Assembly (NCBI GenBank): GCA_030917245.1
Contig: JAUPVA010000029.1
Location: forward strand, 1 to 11,621
Direction: 5' to 3'
DNA from: Patescibacteria group bacterium
GTDB lineage: Bacteria > Patescibacteriota > Saccharimonadia > Saccharimonadales > Saccharimonadaceae
Length of the DNA stretch: 11,621 nucleotides
A program made the position numbers and the translations under genes. This document shows, one piece after another, positions 1 through 5,606 of the stretch. Positions within the stretch are counted from its first letter, which is position 1, and each line of letters opens with the position of its first letter. The notes beneath the pieces were generated by a model that saw only the letters and a program-made list of their open reading frames with translations, did not search any database and had not been told where the DNA came from.

Positions 1-322
1 AGTTCATAACGACACCAGCAAGCAAGATTTTCGTTTTTTGCCAGTACGTCGCCGCACCGTAATCACCCTTATTAGTTGCCGAATCATGTTCTCCCTGAAG
101 CTTTACAAAGCCCCCGAGCGGCAACCAGTTTAGCGACACCAGAACGTTCTTACCAAGGACGCTCTGTTTTACTTTTTTTCCCCAAGCACGAGGAGGAAAT
201 CCGACTCCAAACTCCTCAACAACCACGCCATTACGTCGAGCAACGATACCATGTCCCAATTCGTGGATAACCACCAAAAGAACAAGAATAATAAGACCGG
301 TCAATATTCCTAGTAGTAGCAT
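1..322 (-). CDS. rseP: RseP-like site-2 protease (M50 zinc metalloprotease), N-terminal part only
   Basis: Membrane-embedded zinc protease of the S2P/RseP family, which cuts membrane-spanning substrates such as anti-sigma factors or signal-peptide remnants. The 107 readable codons start with a hydrophobic helix (residues 2-19) that runs into the zinc motif HELGH (residues 20-24; His20, Glu21 and His24 are the metal and catalytic residues). They continue with the usual GIGFPP, PLGGFVKLQGE and AGVVMN stretches. The reading frame stays open to the window edge, so the PDZ domain and the later membrane segments, which supply the third metal ligand, lie outside. The ATG at 322-320 directly follows the uppS stop codon (TAAATG) and has a GGAGG ribosome binding site at about 327-331, inside the end of uppS. 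It is therefore the next gene of the frr-uppS unit. Family assignment is secure; the in vivo substrate is unknown. Confidence 0.93.
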   Translation of the reverse strand, partial: MLLLGILTGLIILVLLVVIHELGHGIVARRNGVVVEEFGVGFPPRAWGKKVKQSVLGKNVLVSLNWLPLGGFVKLQGEHDSATNKGDYGAATYWQKTKILLAGVVMN

Positions 323-1012
323 TTATCCTCCAAATCTACGGCCGCGGCGTTTATATTCCTCAAGTATATCGGTTACGTCTTGCTTTGTCATGTCCGGCCA
401 GTTCTTGTCGAGAAACATCAACTCGCTGTAGGCGCTACGCCACAGCATAAAATTAGATAGGCGTTGTTCACCGCTCGTTCGAACTATCAAGTCACACGGC
501 GGAATATCAGGGGCATAGAGGTGCTCAGCTATTGTTTCTGACGTTATGTCTTCTGGGGATATGTTGTTTTGAACAATCTGCTTTACCGCATCAACAATCT
601 CTAATTGACCCCCATAGTTAAAGCACAACGCCAATGTGCCAGCGGTATTGTTCGCTGTTTCAAGTTCCGCTTTCTCAATGGCCTGAAGAAGCTTTTCATT
701 TAGACCATCTCGGGTGCCTACAATCCGTAATCGAATGTTTCGTTCGCTGAATATGTGAAGATCTGAACTAACCAATTTGAGGACTAGGCCCATTAATCGC
801 TTAACTTCAGTCTGGCTTCGCTTCCAGTTCTCGGTTGAAAAAACGTACGCCGACATATAAGAAACACCCGCATCAAATGTAGCGGCTGCAACGTCTTGAA
901 TAGCATTGTAACCAGCCAAATGACCTTCATATGTTGGCAACCCGTGATGTTTTGCCCAGCGTCGATTACCGTCGACGATATAGCCGATATGCTTCGGCAG
1001 TTCGTCTTTCAT
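323..1012 (-). CDS. uppS: Isoprenyl transferase (undecaprenyl diphosphate synthase, cis-prenyltransferase)
   Basis: Condenses isopentenyl diphosphate onto an allylic primer to make the C55 lipid carrier for peptidoglycan and wall polymers, acting at the cytoplasmic face of the membrane. The 229 residues are a little short of the usual 240-250 but complete. The catalytic motif is DGNRRWAK at residues 14-21 (Asp14 is the Mg-binding aspartate), followed by a YVFSTENWKR block near residue 56 and a C-terminal RTSGEQRLSNF plus YSEL block. Two common positions differ from the usual DGNGRW and RTGGEQ forms; both substitutions are conservative and leave the catalytic aspartate and the RxSN region intact. 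The ATG overlaps the frr stop by one base (TAATG), so translation is probably coupled to frr. Its neighbours frr and rseP match the conserved bacterial cluster, although cdsA and dxr are not present between uppS and rseP. Confidence 0.95.
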   Translation of the reverse strand: MKDELPKHIGYIVDGNRRWAKHHGLPTYEGHLAGYNAIQDVAAATFDAGVSYMSAYVFSTENWKRSQTEVKRLMGLVLKLVSSDLHIFSERNIRLRIVGTRDGLNEKLLQAIEKAELETANNTAGTLALCFNYGGQLEIVDAVKQIVQNNISPEDITSETIAEHLYAPDIPPCDLIVRTSGEQRLSNFMLWRSAYSELMFLDKNWPDMTKQDVTDILEEYKRRGRRFGG

Positions 1013-1569
1013 TACACTTTCATGACTTCGGCTTCTTTAGCCTTGAACAGCTCATCGATCTTGGCTTGATATTCTTGCATCAATCCGTGATCAAATTCTT
1101 TCTCGTGACGAGTGACGTCATTTTCAGATAGCTCTTTGGCGTCTTTTTTGCGCTTTAAATCTTTAAACGCATCTTGTCGCACTTGACGCAGTGCAATCCG
1201 GCATTCTTCTACTTTCGATCCGAGCTGCTTAACGAGTTCGCGGCGTCGCTCTTCAGTTAGTGCGGGAATTGGTACGCGCACCACTCGTCCATCGTCTGAC
1301 GGATTAAGCCCGAGAGATTGCTCATCACGAATCGCCTGCGTAATCGCGTTGATATTACTAGGATCAAACGGGGTGATTAAAAGTTGCTGAGGCTCAGGAG
1401 CGGTAACATTCGCCACCTGGTTAAGCGGCGTACGCTGACCGTAGGCCTCAATGCTGACTCCAGACAGCATGTCTGGGTGTGCCCTACCGGTACGGACTTT
1501 TTTTAGTTCGTCGCTAAAGTGGTCTAGGGCGTGGTCCATCTTTTCTTGGTAATGCTTGGTATCGAACAC
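1012..1569 (-). CDS. frr: Ribosome recycling factor
   Basis: Splits post-termination 70S ribosomes together with EF-G. It shows the full family layout: an N-terminal helix of the three-helix bundle, the RTGRAHP loop, the small beta domain with the ITPFDPSNI segment, then the long LTEERRRELVKQL helix ending in basic and acidic helical repeats. The start was chosen as GTG at 1569-1567, which gives 185 residues, the standard length. An AGAGAGG ribosome binding site ends five bases upstream of it. An in-frame GTG six bases further upstream (1575) would overlap that site and is less likely; the ATG at 1571 is out of frame. frr is the first gene of the frr-uppS-rseP unit and diverges from recF. The usual upstream partner pyrH is absent here. 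Confidence 0.96.
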   Translation of the reverse strand: MFDTKHYQEKMDHALDHFSDELKKVRTGRAHPDMLSGVSIEAYGQRTPLNQVANVTAPEPQQLLITPFDPSNINAITQAIRDEQSLGLNPSDDGRVVRVPIPALTEERRRELVKQLGSKVEECRIALRQVRQDAFKDLKRKKDAKELSENDVTRHEKEFDHGLMQEYQAKIDELFKAKEAEVMKV

Positions 1570-1588
1570 ATTCACCTCTCTTTCTCTA

Positions 1589-1594
1589 TTTATA
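1589..1594 (-). promoter_or_regulatory. Possible -10 box for frr-uppS-rseP
   Basis: On the minus strand these bases read TATAAA, about 20 bases before the chosen frr GTG. That leaves room for a short leader holding the AGAGAGG ribosome binding site. No convincing -35 hexamer lies at the right distance, and a second candidate (TATAGA) overlaps just upstream, so the exact box is uncertain. The element overlaps the region that also serves the divergent recF promoter. Confidence 0.4.
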
Positions 1595-1597
1595 TTC

Positions 1598-1603
1598 TAT
1601 ACT
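1598..1603 (+). promoter_or_regulatory. -10 box for recF (leaderless start)
   Basis: TATACT matches the -10 consensus at five of six positions and ends eight bases before the recF ATG, so transcription should begin at or one base before the start codon. No Shine-Dalgarno sequence lies between them, and no good -35 hexamer is visible. The placement fits the other SD-less genes of the window. Confidence 0.55.
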
Positions 1604-1610
1604 ATTTCGT

Positions 1611-2684
1611 ATGAGTCTTTCGAGGATATCCCTACATAACATCCGATCCTACGGGCTTGAGTCGTTCGAATTCGACCCAGGTGTCACCCTCATACTCGGT
1701 CCAAATGGTTCAGGAAAGACTACGATTCTTGAGGCGGTTTACTATATGTTGCGAGGCACGAGCTTTCGTGGACGAGATCGTGACATTATTGCCTATGAAA
1801 AAGAATCATCTGAAGTTAAGCTCGAGTTCAGTGATACAAGCGTGCGTCGTAGCCGCGTCTCAACGACCCCCGAAGGACGCGCATTAAAGCAATTCCGAGT
1901 CGGGGCAAATACTGCCGCGCGACTATCTCCGAAGGACCGCTTGCCTGTGGTGCTATTTGAACCAGACGAACTTCGTCTGCTTACGAGTAGCCCGCAACGT
2001 CGACGTGATTTTATTGATGGAATTATCGCCCGACTCTCGCCTACCTACTCAACCGTCCTTAGTCGGTTCAACCGCGCCCTTCTGCAGCGCAATGAACTGT
2101 TAAAACGCCGCGAAACGATGGACGACGACGTGTGGCAAAACAATTTATTCGCGTGGGACATTAAGTTTTCTGAGTTATCGGCAAGCATCATTAAAGCCAG
2201 GAGTAACTTTATTGTTCACGCCAATGACCACCTCTCGCGCATCTACAGTGACCTAGCTAATTCGAATCACTCGGTCAGAGCCGAGTACTCAAGCTCCTTC
2301 ACTATTGACGATGGGCTACAGCAGGCTTTGCTGTCCCGACTTGAAGCCACACGCGATTCAGATTGTATACGTGGATTTACTAGTGTAGGCCCTCATCGAG
2401 ATGACTTCTTTCTTCATCTCGACAACCACCCTGCGGCAGATTCTGCCTCAAGAGGCGAAATGAGGACTATCATGCTCGCCTTCAAGCTGCTTGAAGTTGA
2501 ATTGCAGGAGCATCATACCGGCCAAAAGCCAATTATCTTGCTCGATGATGTATTTTCAGAACTCGACAGTAGTCGCGAGCAATCTCTGATTCGCTATTTA
2601 CTCCCCTATCAAACCATCATCACCGCTACCGACTTACGTGATGAATTAAAGATGAGTGCGGTCATTATCTCGCTTGCAGATTAA
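1611..2684 (+). CDS. recF: DNA replication and repair protein RecF
   Basis: SMC/ABC-type ATPase that binds gapped DNA and, with RecO and RecR, helps load RecA at single-strand gaps. At 357 residues it has the normal length. Visible motifs are Walker A GPNGSGKT (30-37), the RecF-specific PVVLFEPDELRLL segment (112-124) followed by SPQRRRDFID, a GPHRDD motif (260-265), the ABC signature region SRGEMR (280-285), Walker B IILLDD (308-313) and the D-loop SELDSSR (316-322). In many bacteria recF lies beside dnaA-dnaN-gyrB; here it stands alone on the plus strand between tsf and frr. The ATG has no ribosome binding site and sits directly behind its -10 box, so it is probably read from a leaderless mRNA. 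It ends at a strong terminator shared with tsf. Confidence 0.95.
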   Translation: MSLSRISLHNIRSYGLESFEFDPGVTLILGPNGSGKTTILEAVYYMLRGTSFRGRDRDIIAYEKESSEVKLEFSDTSVRRSRVSTTPEGRALKQFRVGANTAARLSPKDRLPVVLFEPDELRLLTSSPQRRRDFIDGIIARLSPTYSTVLSRFNRALLQRNELLKRRETMDDDVWQNNLFAWDIKFSELSASIIKARSNFIVHANDHLSRIYSDLANSNHSVRAEYSSSFTIDDGLQQALLSRLEATRDSDCIRGFTSVGPHRDDFFLHLDNHPAADSASRGEMRTIMLAFKLLEVELQEHHTGQKPIILLDDVFSELDSSREQSLIRYLLPYQTIITATDLRDELKMSAVIISLAD

Positions 2685-2693
2685 TATTTTAAA

Positions 2694-2727
2694 CAATAAA
2701 AAAACCGGCTACCACGCCGGTTTCTTT
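2694..2727. terminator. Bidirectional intrinsic terminator between recF and tsf
   Basis: An 8-bp stem with arms at 2702-2709 and 2716-2723 has the core CCGGC/GCCGG and a 6-base loop. Read on the plus strand it is followed by TTTCTTT, just after recF; on the minus strand it is followed by an almost unbroken run of T after tsf. It therefore suits both convergent genes, and the minus-strand side (end of rpsB-tsf) is the stronger. Confidence 0.9.
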
Positions 2728-2741
2728 ATATGCCGTATCTA

Positions 2742-3338
2742 TTACTCGGTCACTCCAAGTTCAATGCGACGGAATTGACCAACAGTGATGTTTTCACCGC
2801 TCTTGGCAATTTGGCTCTTAATGCGGTCTTCGACCGTCATAGAGTCATCAAGAATGTATTGCTGAGCCATAAGTACCTGTTCGCCGAAGTGCTTTTTAAG
2901 CTGACCTTCAACAATTTTTTCGGCCATCTCGGCAGGCTTACTTTTGAGCGCGTCGCTTTCTAGCAGCTCTTTCTTTTTGGCCTCGTATTCGTCGGCTGGA
3001 ATGTCGTCAAAAGAGACCCATCGTGGACTCATAGCGGCAACCTGCATCGCTAACTGGTGAGCCAGCTCTTTAAAGTCGTCAAGGCGAGCCACAAAGTCAG
3101 TCTCACAGTTAACTTCAATTACCACGCCGATACGGTTTGAGTGGACGTAGCTGTCAATCAACCCTTCACGAGTTTCGCGGTCACCTTTTTTCTCGGCACG
3201 AGTCAAACCTTTTTTGCGCATCGCTTCGAGTGCCTTATCAAAGTCACCATCAGCATCGACAAGCGCAACTTTCGCATCGGTCAAACCAACACCAGTCAGT
3301 TCTTTTAGCTTCTTAATGTCTTCAATCGTAATTGCCAT
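2742..3338 (-). CDS. tsf: Translation elongation factor Ts
   Basis: Guanine-nucleotide exchange factor that recycles EF-Tu from GDP to GTP. The N-terminal UBA-like domain (about residues 1-50, with LKELTGVGLTDAK at 11-23) is followed by the core that carries the EF-Tu-contacting TDFV motif at residues 80-83 (NCETDFVAR). With 198 residues it belongs to the short class, as in Thermus, and lacks the extra dimerisation region of the 283-residue E. coli protein. The ATG lies two bases after the rpsB stop. A perfect AAGGAGG ribosome binding site (3349-3355) sits inside the last codons of rpsB, ten bases upstream. It is the second and last gene of the rpsB-tsf operon and ends at the shared terminator. 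Confidence 0.97.
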   Translation of the reverse strand: MAITIEDIKKLKELTGVGLTDAKVALVDADGDFDKALEAMRKKGLTRAEKKGDRETREGLIDSYVHSNRIGVVIEVNCETDFVARLDDFKELAHQLAMQVAAMSPRWVSFDDIPADEYEAKKKELLESDALKSKPAEMAEKIVEGQLKKHFGEQVLMAQQYILDDSMTVEDRIKSQIAKSGENITVGQFRRIELGVTE

Positions 3339-3340
3339 AC

Positions 3341-4039
3341 TTACTTAGCCTCCTTGCTTGCACCTTCTTGAATCGCCTGAACGAAGTAGTCAAGCAGAAG
3401 TTCGGTTCCTTTAATTGCATCGTCGTTGCCAGGAATAACGTAGTCAACCAGGCTCGGGTCAGCGTTTGTGTCTACCACACCAACTACTGGAACACCAAGA
3501 TTTTTGGCTTCGCGAATAGCGCCAGCATCGGCAAGCGTGTCGACAACAATAACCGCCCCAGGTATGCCACTCAAGTTCTTAATACCACCGTACTTGTCAT
3601 TCAATACGTCAATTTCTTCTTGAAATCGCTGCACCTCAAGCTTGTTGTAGCGCTTTTCGAGGTCTCCAGAAGCCATTCGCTTTTCGAGGTCGTGGAGCTT
3701 CTTGATCTGTGACGTAATAGTAAGAACGTTCGTAAGCATTCCACCAATCCAACGTTCGGTAACATATGGCTGACCTGACTTTTCAGCAGCAGCTTTTACG
3801 ATGTCCTTGTGCTGCTTCTTGGTACCAACGAGTAAGACTTTTTTTCCGCTAGCAACAGTTTTTGTCAAAAACGGCAGTGCCGCTTCTAGACCTTCGGCAG
3901 TCTTTACCAAGTCGATAATGTGCGTTTCTTGACGCTTTGAGTGAATGTATGGCGCCATTTTAGGGTGCCAACGGCTGGTTTTGTGTCCAAAGTGGACACC
4001 GGCTTCCAGCAAAGCCTTCATATCAACAGCAACTGCCAT
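3341..4039 (-). CDS. rpsB: 30S ribosomal protein uS2
   Basis: Small-subunit protein added late in 30S assembly, lying between the head and body near S1's site in other bacteria. The 232-residue sequence has the family hallmarks: LLEAGVHFGHKTSRWHPKM near the start (10-28), the KVLLVGTKKQ strand (67-76), ERWIGGMLTN (95-104), the coiled hairpin around 110-145, then LSGIPGAVIVVDT (156-168) and GVPVVGVVDTNADP (182-195). The ATG follows a GAAGGA ribosome binding site. It heads the rpsB-tsf operon, with its own promoter and a structured leader able to hide that binding site. In E. coli S2 is known to repress its own operon through the rpsB leader; whether the same happens here is an inference. Confidence 0.97.
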   Translation of the reverse strand: MAVAVDMKALLEAGVHFGHKTSRWHPKMAPYIHSKRQETHIIDLVKTAEGLEAALPFLTKTVASGKKVLLVGTKKQHKDIVKAAAEKSGQPYVTERWIGGMLTNVLTITSQIKKLHDLEKRMASGDLEKRYNKLEVQRFQEEIDVLNDKYGGIKNLSGIPGAVIVVDTLADAGAIREAKNLGVPVVGVVDTNADPSLVDYVIPGNDDAIKGTELLLDYFVQAIQEGASKEAK

Positions 4040-4040
4040 G

Positions 4041-4100
4041 ATATCCTTCTCCCTTCCTACCAGCCGTGTTTCGATGTGTTCGAAGGATATTGGCTAGTAG
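4041..4100 (-). promoter_or_regulatory. Structured rpsB mRNA leader with two crossing helices
   Basis: Read along the transcript, four blocks occur in the order A, B, A', B'. A (4100-4092, CUACUAGCC) can pair with A' (4065-4057, GGCUGGUAG) over 9 bp with one G-U. B (4090-4082, AUAUCCUUC) can pair perfectly over 9 bp with B' (4049-4041, GAAGGAUAU). B' contains the rpsB Shine-Dalgarno sequence and ends one base before the AUG. The two helices cross, so they form either an H-type pseudoknot or two competing folds. The A-B linker is only one base, which would strain two complete helices at once and favours partial helices or a switch. Pairing of B with B' should block initiation. This is a candidate S2 feedback element. 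Confidence 0.65.
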
Positions 4101-4127
4101 TGCTTCGTTAAATTTATTACATCAATA

Positions 4128-4156
4128 ATAATACCAAAACAGACGAGAAAGGGCAA
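4128..4156 (-). promoter_or_regulatory. Promoter of rpsB-tsf
   Basis: On the minus strand TTGCCC (4156-4151, four of six -35 matches) is separated by exactly 17 bases from TATTAT (4133-4128, five of six -10 matches). The predicted start near 4121 gives a leader of about 82 bases that contains the whole crossing-helix structure. The -35 box begins right after the stop codon of the prepilin gene, and no terminator separates the two, so some read-through from the prepilin gene is possible. Confidence 0.65.
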
Positions 4157-4732
4157 CTACTGGGGCAACCGATAGAAGCACATTCGACCGCCAGTGTACG
4201 CGCCTGCGGTATACGATGCGTCGAGACCACTAATGCCTGGGCAGGAAGAGACAGCTTCTAGCATGACTCGAAATTCTTCAAGCATAGTACCCGAGCCGTT
4301 ATTTCGGTAGTACATAATCCCTCGGTAGCGGTTTGTACCACTGCCCTGAGTAATGTCGTAATCTGCCGGTTCGGAATATTTTTGCATATATGGATTTATT
4401 TGATTGAGGAATGATTGATTCACCATCCATGTGCCATCTGTGCTTGAACCGTAGCAGCGTCCGTTGTTTTTCGTGGCATCTGTCGTACTACCGTATGTAT
4501 CAATAGTACCGAGACATGAGTTAATGGTCGGGTATCCGCCATTGTCTGTTTTATATAGGTGCATCGCCTTTGCCCATGCCGCAGCGGCAGACAGTGTCTG
4601 GGCGTTGCGTGCCTTACTTTGAGTAGATCCAAATGCAACTACTGTGATAGCGGCCAGTATACCAATCACCACGATGACAATCAGAAGCTCTACAATCGTA
4701 AACCCTGTTTGATTTTTATTACCCACCTTCAT
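4157..4732 (-). CDS. Type IV prepilin-like protein (class III signal peptide)
   Basis: Precursor of a pilin or pseudopilin subunit. From the ATG at 4732-4730 it is 191 residues long. A short basic leader (MKVGNKNQTG) ends at the prepilin-peptidase site Gly10|Phe11. The mature protein starts FTIVELLIVI with Glu at position 5, followed by a hydrophobic helix to about residue 34. The remainder is a polar, Gly/Ser/Tyr-rich head with four cysteines (73, 93, 164, 185), enough for two disulfides. The frame is open 14 codons further upstream, but this ATG gives the canonical short leader and follows a -10 box by eight bases without a ribosome binding site. No other pilus gene is in the window, so major pilin, minor pilin and pseudopilin cannot be told apart. 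Type IV pili in Saccharibacteria are linked to surface motility and host contact. Confidence 0.88.
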   Translation of the reverse strand: MKVGNKNQTGFTIVELLIVIVVIGILAAITVVAFGSTQSKARNAQTLSAAAAWAKAMHLYKTDNGGYPTINSCLGTIDTYGSTTDATKNNGRCYGSSTDGTWMVNQSFLNQINPYMQKYSEPADYDITQGSGTNRYRGIMYYRNNGSGTMLEEFRVMLEAVSSCPGISGLDASYTAGAYTGGRMCFYRLPQ

Positions 4733-4739
4733 AACCAGA

Positions 4740-4766
4740 ATTGTATCACATACTAGCCTTTGACAA
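4740..4766 (-). promoter_or_regulatory. Promoter of the prepilin gene (extended -10)
   Basis: The minus strand has an extended -10 TGATACAAT (4748-4740) that ends eight bases before the prepilin ATG. TTGTCA (4766-4761) is a possible -35 with a 15-base spacer, which is short but tolerable with an extended -10. That -35 overlaps the -35 of the divergent rpmE2 promoter, so the two genes may compete for RNA polymerase. Confidence 0.55.
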
Positions 4767-4788
4767 ATCCCCATCTAACAGATATAAT
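4760..4788 (+). promoter_or_regulatory. Perfect consensus promoter of rpmE2
   Basis: TTGACA (4760-4765), a 17-base spacer and TATAAT (4783-4788) match the housekeeping sigma consensus at every position. The ATG of rpmE2 begins ten bases after the -10 box, leaving an expected leader of about three bases. This should be among the strongest promoters in the window, in line with the need for a ribosomal protein. Confidence 0.9.
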
Positions 4789-4797
4789 CATTCAGTT

Positions 4798-5124
4798 ATG
4801 AAAAGCAGTATTCACCCAACAAATTACCGCCCGGTCGTATTTAGCGACGATGTGGCTGGGTTTGCGTTTTTGACGCAAAGCACTACGCAGACAGATGACA
4901 CCATTAAGTGGGAAGACGGCAACGAATACCCTCTCGTAAAGGTTCACATCTCAAGCGCTTCTCACCCGTTCTTCACAGGTGAGGAAAAGATTATCGACAC
5001 CGAAGGACGTGTTGATCGCTTCAATGCTAAGTTTGCAGCAGCAGAAGCCCGCAAGGCAGAGCTTGCTAACAAGGCTAAGAAGAAAGCCGCCCAAAAGGCG
5101 AAAAAAGGCTCGGACGACAAATAG
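4798..5124 (+). CDS. rpmE2: 50S ribosomal protein bL31, zinc-free type B, with a basic C-terminal tail
   Basis: Large-subunit protein that bridges the central protuberance to the 30S head. The sequence follows the type B form closely: [14 protein letters not shown] at the N-terminus, [10 protein letters not shown] (21-30), [12 protein letters not shown] (38-49), then [10 protein letters not shown] (52-61) and [10 protein letters not shown] (70-79). It lacks the zinc-binding cysteines of the C+ type, and no cysteine occurs at all. Residues 80-108 form an Ala/Lys/Glu-rich, probably helical tail that makes the protein 108 residues against the usual 80-90. The start is the ATG at 4798, just behind a perfect promoter; the frame stays open upstream, but an earlier start would lie before the -10 box. 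A terminator follows. Gene order with prfA and prmC matches the rpmE-prfA-prmC arrangement of many bacteria. Confidence 0.95.
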   Translation: MKSSIHPTNYRPVVFSDDVAGFAFLTQSTTQTDDTIKWEDGNEYPLVKVHISSASHPFFTGEEKIIDTEGRVDRFNAKFAAAEARKAELANKAKKKAAQKAKKGSDDK

Positions 5125-5139
5125 TCATCCCATTACCAC

Positions 5140-5167
5140 AAAAAACCCTGCAGGTGCAGGGTTTTTT
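5140..5167 (+). terminator. Intrinsic terminator after rpmE2
   Basis: A 12-bp perfect hairpin has arms at 5140-5151 and 5156-5167 (A-run plus CCCTGC, 4-base loop, GCAGGG plus T-run). It ends in six T residues 15 bases after the rpmE2 stop. The A and T runs make it usable on both strands. It isolates rpmE2 from the next gene. Confidence 0.93.
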
Positions 5168-5169
5168 GT

Positions 5170-5175
5170 TATAGT
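5170..5175 (+). promoter_or_regulatory. Possible -10 box for the 131-residue membrane protein gene
   Basis: TATAGT matches the -10 consensus at five of six positions and lies ten bases before the ATG at 5185, the same distance as for rpmE2 and prfA. No -35 match is visible, because the region upstream is the rpmE2 terminator hairpin. No ribosome binding site is present. Confidence 0.45.
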
Positions 5176-5184
5176 TATACCCAA

Positions 5185-5580
5185 ATGAACGACACCGCAA
5201 CCATCAAGTCCAACAAGCGTAAGCTCATCTGGGGACTAGTGAGCCTGATTGGTCCAACTGCCTTACTAATCGGCGCTATTCTGCTATATGCTCTTATAAA
5301 CTTTCTTTTCGCCGCCGCAGAGCCAACCGTTGTGACTGGTCCCGGTGTTGATTGTATGAACAACAATCCTTACGCAGGCGTCTGTGCGCCACAGTCAGAG
5401 AACGAGAGTCTTTTTGCAGACCAAGGTCCCGTGCGAACAATCATTAACGTCATACTCTTCCTCACCGGTGCACTCGTGGTAATCACCTGGCTACCGGGAA
5501 TCATTGTCGGCATCATACTGCTCGCAACCCGCAAACCTATCCCGGCTCAACCGAGCGACTCTACCCCGCAAGTAAAGTAG
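5185..5580 (+). CDS. Small two-span membrane protein of unknown function
   Basis: I do not recognise this 131-residue protein. A short basic cytoplasmic start (KSNKRK, residues 8-13) leads into a long hydrophobic segment (about 14-45), then an extracytoplasmic loop (46-83) with the Gly/Pro/Asn-rich stretch GPGVDCMNNNPYAGVC. Its two cysteines (57 and 67) could form a disulfide. A second hydrophobic segment follows (84-115), and a Pro/Ser/Thr-rich cytoplasmic tail. By the positive-inside rule both ends face the cytoplasm. It starts with ATG just after a -10-like box, with no Shine-Dalgarno sequence, and lies between rpmE2 and prfA. prfA has its own promoter, so a functional link to translation is not implied. 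Confidence 0.75.
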   Translation: MNDTATIKSNKRKLIWGLVSLIGPTALLIGAILLYALINFLFAAAEPTVVTGPGVDCMNNNPYAGVCAPQSENESLFADQGPVRTIINVILFLTGALVVITWLPGIIVGIILLATRKPIPAQPSDSTPQVK

Positions 5581-5585
5581 CCTAC

Positions 5586-5606
5586 ATCTGTTATAATTGA
5601 ACAGAT
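5586..5606 (+). promoter_or_regulatory. prfA -10 box inside a perfect 7-bp inverted repeat
   Basis: ATCTGTT (5586-5592) and AACAGAT (5600-5606) are exact inverted copies around a 7-base centre. The consensus -10 box TATAAT (5592-5597) lies almost wholly within this repeat, which ends directly against the prfA ATG. There is no good -35 hexamer and no ribosome binding site. Transcription probably starts about three bases before the ATG. A protein bound to this repeat would cover the -10 and start region, so it looks like an operator, though chance cannot be excluded. Confidence 0.6.

Noticed and set aside
76..270. Plus-strand open frame of 64 codons
   Set aside because: It lies antisense to the clear HELGH-containing RseP coding region, has no family features and no start signals.
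4577..4600. Two adjacent 13-base palindromes (TGCCGC-A-GCGGCA and CAGACA-G-TGTCTG) in the prepilin gene
   Set aside because: They fall in codons for an alanine-rich stretch of the pilin helix, where GC-rich repeats arise easily. One-base loops do not form stable RNA hairpins of full length.
4733..4774. Upstream extension of the prepilin reading frame (14 more codons)
   Set aside because: It would put a Cys-containing extension before the short basic leader and would start upstream of the predicted -10 box. The ATG at 4732 gives a canonical prepilin leader.
4741..4797. Upstream extension of the rpmE2 frame
   Set aside because: It overlaps the perfect TTGACA-N17-TATAAT promoter, and the bL31 homology begins at the ATG at 4798.
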